Positions 62,106 to 64,000 of a stretch of 64,000 bases of DNA are shown piece by piece. The stretch comes from Candidatus Melainabacteria bacterium (lineage in GTDB: Bacteria > Cyanobacteriota > Vampirovibrionia > Gastranaerophilales > Gastranaerophilaceae). Each line of letters begins with the position of its first letter. The first letter of the stretch is position 1. The notes under the pieces were generated by a model that saw nothing but the letters and a program-made list of their open reading frames with translations, ran no database searches and was not told the DNA's origin. The translations under genes and the position numbers were made by a program. Where the stretch lies: the NCBI GenBank assembly GCA_003258735.1, contig QHME01000002.1, positions 186,001 to 250,000 on the forward strand, written 5' to 3'.

Positions 62106-63620
62106 TTAGCTGTGAATTATCAATCTTGATTTGTCACCACCCAAAACTCGGTCAATATCAGCACCAAAACGCTCATATTGTTCTTGTTTACAAGAGATTT
62201 TTCCTGTAACTTGTTCTAGACTTTGAGGGAATTTTGTAATTCTTGAATCAAATAATTTGTTTTTGTTGTCCAAAATAAAATTACCATTAATAACTTTTAC
62301 ATTACGGAGCAATTCATCTTCATTTAGTCCAAACATTGAATAAGGAATTGAAATTCCACTATTTGCATTCATATTATATGAAGGTTTGTATGTTCCAATT
62401 TTTAAAGTTCCATCTTCAAGTTGTTCTGTTTTTACTCCCAAATATTTGAACATTCCAATATCGTTATTTTCTTTGATAACTTTTGCGAATGATTTTTTTA
62501 ATTCAGGGTCAATTTCACTCAATTTATCACTAATCATGATTGCTTGAGATGCCTTTGGTCCTTCATCAATAATACCTGAATGACACTTGATATTATGGTC
62601 TTTTATATAAGTTTTGATTTCATTAACTAAATTTAGCGGAACTATATTATTATTTTCAGTACCTTGAATTTGGTCTAATTTACCACGAGAAGTTGTCATA
62701 CCAACAAGCGGTTCCCAAAGATTAGACTTGTCACGCTCTAAATAAATATAAAAATCTCCATCAGTTAATGCATCTTCTGCTTTATCAACGCTTGAACGCG
62801 TACACCAGTTTTTACAACTTAGCGTTTCTAACATTGCAATATTCTTTTCTTTATGTGCAGGGTCATGAGCAAGAGATGGTATTTTTACCCAAACTGATTC
62901 ATTATCAGATAAACCTAAATCCATCAACAAATTGTCACGCAATCTGTGTGTATAAATTTCTAAAAACGAAGGAGAGGCACAACGTACTGCCCTGTCTTTA
63001 GGTTCAATTTTTTCAAAACCACTAATTGTTTCCAGCAATGCTTTTTGATCAAATGGAACAGGAATGTGGCGGTTATTTTCTTTAATTTCACTTGTAATTG
63101 CATTCCAAATAACAAGTTTCAAAGCTTTATCATTTTTGATTTTTCTAACAAGAGCAGGATTATTTGGCATGTCAGCATCCAAAGCTTTTTCAGGATTTTT
63201 CAAAAAGCTTTCCCATTGAGCCATTCTAACACCTCTTGCTTCGTTAATCTTATCTATTGAAAATACTCGAACATCTTGCGGAATGTAGCTTTTCCACTTA
63301 ATTTTCAAATGGTTACTTCTCTTAAATGGAAGATAAATTTTATCTTGCTCAAACAATCCTTTGACAGCATCAGAAATTTTTGTAGCTGATAGCATGCTTC
63401 CATCAACTTGATATTTTTTATTGTTCCCTAAAATCTCCGCTGCTAAATATTCAAATACATTTTTGTACATTGATGGTGCGGATTTACCGGTAAAACATAC
63501 ACTGTCGGCTTTTAATCCGTTATTCATAATTGGTTTTGTTACAGATTGTTTTTTATTGACTTGTGAATTTTGAATATTGTTTAATTTGGGTAAATATATA
63601 TTGTTAATTGCTGATAACAT
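62106..63620 (-). CDS. large protein of unknown function with WCTR motif
   Basis: 504 residues, no signal peptide. Near the N-terminus 'GLKADSVCFTGKSAPSMYKNVFEYL' carries the short 'VxFxGK' mark seen in neighbours. The centre holds 'LETLSCKNWCTRSS', 'DFYIYLERDKSNLWEPLVGMTT', 'DQIQGTENNNIVPL', a set resembling phage- and plasmid-borne proteins of unknown function that share a 'WCT...A...L...DFYIYL...I.GT.NN' pattern; this link is from memory of the pattern, not a search. AAGGAAA ribosome site. Stops 24 bases before the helicase start. Confidence 0.65.
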   Translation of the reverse strand: MLSAINNIYLPKLNNIQNSQVNKKQSVTKPIMNNGLKADSVCFTGKSAPSMYKNVFEYLAAEILGNNKKYQVDGSMLSATKISDAVKGLFEQDKIYLPFKRSNHLKIKWKSYIPQDVRVFSIDKINEARGVRMAQWESFLKNPEKALDADMPNNPALVRKIKNDKALKLVIWNAITSEIKENNRHIPVPFDQKALLETISGFEKIEPKDRAVRCASPSFLEIYTHRLRDNLLMDLGLSDNESVWVKIPSLAHDPAHKEKNIAMLETLSCKNWCTRSSVDKAEDALTDGDFYIYLERDKSNLWEPLVGMTTSRGKLDQIQGTENNNIVPLNLVNEIKTYIKDHNIKCHSGIIDEGPKASQAIMISDKLSEIDPELKKSFAKVIKENNDIGMFKYLGVKTEQLEDGTLKIGTYKPSYNMNANSGISIPYSMFGLNEDELLRNVKVINGNFILDNKNKLFDSRITKFPQSLEQVTGKISCKQEQYERFGADIDRVLGGDKSRLIIHS

Positions 63621-63762
63621 AATTTTCCTTCTTTGAAATACTACTTGGGTATTAAATCCCCTAAAAATTTTTTTTGCTTTTATGTAAACAAATTTTAATA
63701 AAAATTCTTAAAAATAACAAATTTTATATTTAGGTGTTTTCTACCCAAAAAGGAGTATTAAA

Positions 63763-64000
63763 ATGACAGATATAAATTTCACATCAACTTATCGCATCCC
63801 AATTACACAAGCAGGAGTTAATTCAGCAAAGAAATTGAAATTGAAACAACTCATTGAAAGTTATCCAAACGGACTAATAGGCAACAGCAAAGTTGGCAAT
63901 GCAAGAATTTCAATACCTAACAAGGAAGATGAAAAATTTTTAAAACAATTAAAAACTATTGGTTATAAAATTTATCAAAAATTTGATGGTGAGAATATTC
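63763..64000 (+). CDS. partial gene with 'INFTSTYRIP' N-terminus
   Basis: Begins with ATG at 63763 after AAAGGAG and runs off the right edge; 79 codons are visible. 'INFTSTYRIPITQAGVNSAKKLKLKQLI' parallels the start of the GNAT-like protein at 58.4-58.9 kb, with the same aromatic-x-x-x-Tyr-x-x-Pro spacing and a following Ala-Lys-Lys. Function unknown. Confidence 0.65.
   Translation, partial: MTDINFTSTYRIPITQAGVNSAKKLKLKQLIESYPNGLIGNSKVGNARISIPNKEDEKFLKQLKTIGYKIYQKFDGENI

Noticed and set aside
1..64000. CRISPR arrays, rRNA, tRNA, tmRNA or intact transposases
   Set aside because: Looked for spaced direct repeats, tRNA arm motifs and transposase motifs; none was convincing in the intergenic regions.

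Overview
The window (about one third G+C) reads as a chromosomal segment of a gut-type, non-photosynthetic relative of the cyanobacteria, most likely a Gastranaerophilales (Vampirovibrionia, 'Melainabacteria') genome. The pointers are the LL-diaminopimelate aminotransferase route (dapL with dapF), NadA, a DUF1292 protein, pseudopilins of the 'GFTLAEVLITLGIIGVV' type, a PilMN/PilO assembly pair, and a large autotransporter implying an outer membrane. This placement rests on gene content and family knowledge, not on a 16S gene; no rRNA, tRNA, CRISPR array or intact insertion sequence was seen.

Layout. 1-5.4 kb: tail of a small helix-turn-helix gene, the rpsF-ssb-rpsR operon, dapF, the overlapping biotin genes bioF-bioG-bioC, and an orphan receiver protein. 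5.4-13.2 kb: a secreted protein coupled to aroC, an HD hydrolase, a PHP phosphatase, nusA-rimP, a long coiled-coil protein and a repeat-rich intergenic stretch. 13.2-17.3 kb: anmK, a 600-base gap, and an operon of two WYL-type regulators plus a DUF805 membrane protein. 17.3-24.4 kb: an eight-gene minus-strand operon (ClpX-type zinc finger alone, HEAT-like protein, ruvX, DUF1292, a protein made only of Clp N-domains, tilS, hpt, histidine kinase). 24.5-37.3 kb: lipoprotein-lgt, a wecA-like gene without an AUG for its first membrane helix, glyA, an operon with nagZ, a pseudopilin facing an XRE regulator across a palindrome, comF, a glycosyltransferase and rfbD. 37.4-47.9 kb: gyrA, a PC4-like protein, priA, nadA-rlmB-rpoD and the pilMN-pilO pair. 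48-51 kb: a divergent radical-SAM/DRE-TIM aldolase pair and dapL. 51-58.1 kb: a P-loop kinase and a 1967-residue autotransporter with about eleven passenger repeats of ~98 residues. 58.1-64 kb: a gene remnant, a GNAT-like protein, a helicase-nuclease of 1022 residues, and two family-specific proteins of unknown function.

How genes work together. bioC/bioG/bioF make the pimeloyl moiety and the first ring precursor of biotin; dapL and dapF supply meso-diaminopimelate for peptidoglycan; nagZ and anmK recycle peptidoglycan sugars; wecA, rfbD and the glycosyltransferase point to a surface polysaccharide; lgt lipidates lipoproteins such as the one just upstream; the pseudopilin, PilMN and PilO belong to a type IV pilus or type II secretion-like machine.

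The observations most worth following are a set of eight genes whose -10 hexamer ends six or seven bases before the ATG with no ribosome binding site (leaderless transcription), the wecA-like gene that appears to start at an AUA/AUU codon, the Clp pieces without ATPase domains in one operon, a palindrome-ended dispersed repeat, and a three-way-junction RNA candidate at 26.3 kb.
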